The notes under the pieces: model-generated
Database searches by the model: none
Told to the model about the DNA's origin: nothing
The model's input: only the letters and a program-made list of their open reading frames with translations
Assembly: GCA_031278135.1 (NCBI GenBank)
Contig: JAITKY010000014.1
Coordinates: forward strand, 1 to 7,629
DNA: 7,629 bases
Reading direction: 5' to 3'
Source of the DNA: Prevotellaceae bacterium
GTDB lineage: Bacteria > Bacteroidota > Bacteroidia > Bacteroidales > UBA932
Program-made: the position numbers and the translations under genes
Shown: piece by piece, positions 5,129 through 7,629 of the stretch
How positions within the stretch are numbered: the stretch's first letter is position 1
How the letters are laid out: every line of letters begins with the position of its first letter

Positions 5129-7629
5129 ATGTTTAAAAACTCTAATCATACAATCGCAATATTTCTGATTGTTACATGTTTATTGTTTTCGTTTACCGAA
5201 GATAAAGACAGGTATGTAACCGTCTTCGAAAAAGTGTATTTACATTTTGACCGGCATTTTTATCTTTCGGGCGACGATATTTGGTTTAAGGCATATCTTG
5301 TTGATGCGCAAACCAATAAACTCTCGCAAAAAAGTAGCAGGATTCTTTATGCCGAATTGATTTCTCCGGAATCGAAAATATTAATGCGACGGGTTTTGTA
5401 CGTCGATAGCGATGGCTGTTCGATTGGAGATTTCAAATTAAAAAAAACCGCTGTTTCGGGAAAATATCGGATTCGTGCATATACTAAATGGATGCTGAAC
5501 TTTGGAGATGTCTTTGTTTTTGAAAAAGAGATCGAAGTGCAAAACATTCCTGATAAACAGGACTCAAAAAAGAAACGCAAGGAGAAGAACGACAAGTCGA
5601 ACAAAACAGTAATCACTCGCGAGAATGTCGAAATAGAGTTTTTCCCCGAAAGCGGCTCTTTAATTGCGGGAATCGAAAATATCGTAGCTTTCAAAGCAAA
5701 CGACTGGTCGGGTAAAGGTGTGGACGTCAGTGGCGGAGTTTTCAATGCGAACGGCGATACGGTTGCCTTGTTTTCAAGCGAGTATCTCGGAATGGGTAAA
5801 TTTGTTTTCTCTCCGCAGGCAGGAGAATCATACAATGCTTTTTTCGTCACGAAAAATGTTCCGTATTCGCTTTTCGAAAAATTGCCGGAAACGTTAAACA
5901 GGGGGTTTACAATAAATGTGACGGACGATGACAGTGTTTTCATTCTCAATATACGAACAAATCCCGAAAGTTTTACTGACTTTTCGGGTAAAAAAATACT
6001 GCTTGTTTTCAGACAATCGGGAAAACCGTTGTTTGGTCATGAGATGATAATAGACGACTTTTCCATATTTTTGTCGCTTAACAAATCATTGTTGCCGGCA
6101 GGAATTACTCGTATAACTCTTTACGGTGAAGACGAAAAACCTTATTGCGAACGTTTGGTTTATATCGAAAACAGGGAAAAAATCAATGTAAGCATAACAC
6201 CCGCAGGCGATACCGTTTCTAAAATTAAAATAACGGACGACAATGGAAACCCGTTACAGGCAAATCTTTCGATGTCAATTACAGACAGTATTGTTCCCGA
6301 CGAAATGTTTAATATTGAATCATATATGTGGCTCGAATCCGAAGTAAAAGGGAAAATTGAACGGGCATCGGCTTATTTCAATACAACTAATGCCGAGAGA
6401 TTCAAGCAAATCGACTTGCTTTTACTTACTCAGGGCTGGCGCGATTTCGTATGGAAACAGGTGGAGAACGATACTGCCATGTTTGCCGGATATGAAACTG
6501 AAAAAGGATTGAAAATAAGCGGTCATGTCAAGAAAAGTATAGGCAAAAAACCTTATCCCAATGCAAACATATCAATGTATTTCCCTCATTTCGGGACGGA
6601 AGGAGCAAAATTAACTCAAACGGATTCATTAGGTAATTATGATTTCGGTTATATGAATTTCCTCGGTTATAAATTGATTTATTTGAACTCTAAAACGAAA
6701 AAAGGCAAAAAAACGGGTGTGATTTCTATTAATCCGTTGAGCATGTCTGCCGAAGAATTTCCCCTAAAAGTATGGGAACAATATCAAACCGACAGTATAT
6801 ATACTTTCTTTGAAGAAAATTATAAAAGGAAAGACTATAAACTGACGGATACCATTGTTTTAGACCCCGTAACGGTCACCAATAAAAATTATAGACAACA
6901 TTTAATGTCCGACAGGGAAATCACACCGAAAGACAGGCTTTGGAAATCGCTGGATTTTTATCTCAAAGGGAAGGCGCCGGGATTGATGACCGCACGACTG
7001 TCGAGTGACGAATGTACAGATATTAAAATTACTTTTCTCGATTTGGAAGGGAAAAAACTTAAAACAATACCGCCTCATATATCAAAAATATCAATGAAGG
7101 AAGTCGATAGAGTGATAATATACAGAGAGGATGCATTTTGTCATTTCGACGGAAAAGTTTTAGATAAAGCAATATATACAATAGTCGTTTATTCTATACA
7201 TAATGGATTTACGTCTCAGAATTATCCCTCGTCGCAGTTTACTCAGGATTGGTCGGAAGGCGCTGCTGTCTCAACTGTTATTAATGAAGATGGATATTAT
7301 GAAGAAAATATAGTCCCTCACGCTGGTTACAATTCCGCTCTTCCGATAGGAACAGGAGATTCTAAAGCATTTTATATCACAACTGTCGGCAACGTCGATT
7401 ACAGTTCTATATCTCCGATAGTCGGTGGATTTTATGAAGAACGAAAATTTTATGCGCCTAAATTTGATTCAAATATCGACGCCAAAGACTATTTCGGTAC
7501 ATATTTTTGGCAGGCTGATATTCGTACGGATATAAACGGCGAATGTACTGTGAATTATAATCCCCAAAAACAGCCTTCCGGAAAAATCCGTATCGAAGGA
7601 TTTACAAACAAAGAAATGCCGTTTGCTGT
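5129..7629 (+). CDS. Exported macroglobulin-like (MG2) protein with degenerate TonB-plug-like domain, 3' end missing
   Basis: An open frame of 833 codons runs to the right edge without a stop. It starts with a probable signal peptide (residues 1-23, hydrophobic IAIFLIVTCLLFSF), so the protein is exported to the periplasm or outer membrane. Residues 33-138 form an MG2-like beta domain typical of Bacteroidota surface proteins (EKVYLHFD, SGDDIWFKAYLVDA, YRIRAYTKWMLNFGD). A lysine-rich linker follows (about 143-159), then a second beta domain opening with FFPESGSLIAG (171-181). LLLLTQGWRDFVW lies near 430-443. A carboxypeptidase-regulatory-like domain begins near 461 (LKISGHVKK). A TonB-plug-like region at about 601-690 (DFYLKGKAPGL, then KEVDRVIIYRED) looks degenerate, and no beta-barrel follows. 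The last visible part resembles the family's closing beta domain, so little is probably missing. Its exact function is unknown, and a role in handling surface polymers or proteins is only a guess. In this region the antisense frame is also long but codes nothing recognisable. Confidence 0.85.
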   Translation, partial: MFKNSNHTIAIFLIVTCLLFSFTEDKDRYVTVFEKVYLHFDRHFYLSGDDIWFKAYLVDAQTNKLSQKSSRILYAELISPESKILMRRVLYVDSDGCSIGDFKLKKTAVSGKYRIRAYTKWMLNFGDVFVFEKEIEVQNIPDKQDSKKKRKEKNDKSNKTVITRENVEIEFFPESGSLIAGIENIVAFKANDWSGKGVDVSGGVFNANGDTVALFSSEYLGMGKFVFSPQAGESYNAFFVTKNVPYSLFEKLPETLNRGFTINVTDDDSVFILNIRTNPESFTDFSGKKILLVFRQSGKPLFGHEMIIDDFSIFLSLNKSLLPAGITRITLYGEDEKPYCERLVYIENREKINVSITPAGDTVSKIKITDDNGNPLQANLSMSITDSIVPDEMFNIESYMWLESEVKGKIERASAYFNTTNAERFKQIDLLLLTQGWRDFVWKQVENDTAMFAGYETEKGLKISGHVKKSIGKKPYPNANISMYFPHFGTEGAKLTQTDSLGNYDFGYMNFLGYKLIYLNSKTKKGKKTGVISINPLSMSAEEFPLKVWEQYQTDSIYTFFEENYKRKDYKLTDTIVLDPVTVTNKNYRQHLMSDREITPKDRLWKSLDFYLKGKAPGLMTARLSSDECTDIKITFLDLEGKKLKTIPPHISKISMKEVDRVIIYREDAFCHFDGKVLDKAIYTIVVYSIHNGFTSQNYPSSQFTQDWSEGAAVSTVINEDGYYEENIVPHAGYNSALPIGTGDSKAFYITTVGNVDYSSISPIVGGFYEERKFYAPKFDSNIDAKDYFGTYFWQADIRTDINGECTVNYNPQKQPSGKIRIEGFTNKEMPFA

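Noticed and set aside
5347..5949. 200-codon open frame on the minus strand
   Set aside because: It lies entirely antisense to the large exported protein, whose plus-strand frame gives clear family motifs. The minus-strand product has no recognisable domain.

Overview
The window looks like a chromosomal segment of a Bacteroidota bacterium, probably of the order Bacteroidales. The evidence is A-rich translation starts with few Shine-Dalgarno sites, several close matches to the Bacteroidota -7 promoter element TAnnTTTG just upstream of genes, a single-domain AMP nucleosidase of about 256 residues, and a large exported macroglobulin-like protein of a type common in that phylum. Nothing in the sequence allows a genus call.

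Layout. (1) Positions 1-484 hold the C-terminal end of a DUF4139 (MuiA-like) protein whose upstream part cannot be read: all three forward frames contain stops before position 89. (2) plsY (552-1208, +), a membrane acyltransferase of phospholipid synthesis, has its own promoter. (3) A 113-base convergent gap carries overlapping hairpins and a second, decayed copy of the end of panB. (4) A minus-strand operon reads, in transcription order, a cysteine-synthase-like protein (3531-2623), a YqeY/GatB-like protein (2586-2140) and panB (2140-1322), the last two overlapping in TAATG. (5) A 117-base divergent promoter region separates this operon from a plus-strand purine pair: AMP nucleosidase (3649-4419) and a deoxynucleoside kinase (4437-5048). 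(6) From 5129 to the right edge runs an open reading frame without a stop, encoding an exported protein with macroglobulin-like, carboxypeptidase-regulatory-like and TonB-plug-like parts.

Most of the genes are ordinary housekeeping genes: phospholipid and pantothenate synthesis, and purine and deoxynucleoside turnover. The most unusual one is the cysteine-synthase-like gene. Its fold-level similarity runs from end to end, but the three elements that bind pyridoxal phosphate in CysK have all been replaced, so it looks like a conserved pseudoenzyme rather than a decaying gene. It sits back to back with the nucleotide salvage pair, across a region with one promoter-like box facing each way. No mobile element, CRISPR array, tRNA or rRNA was seen.
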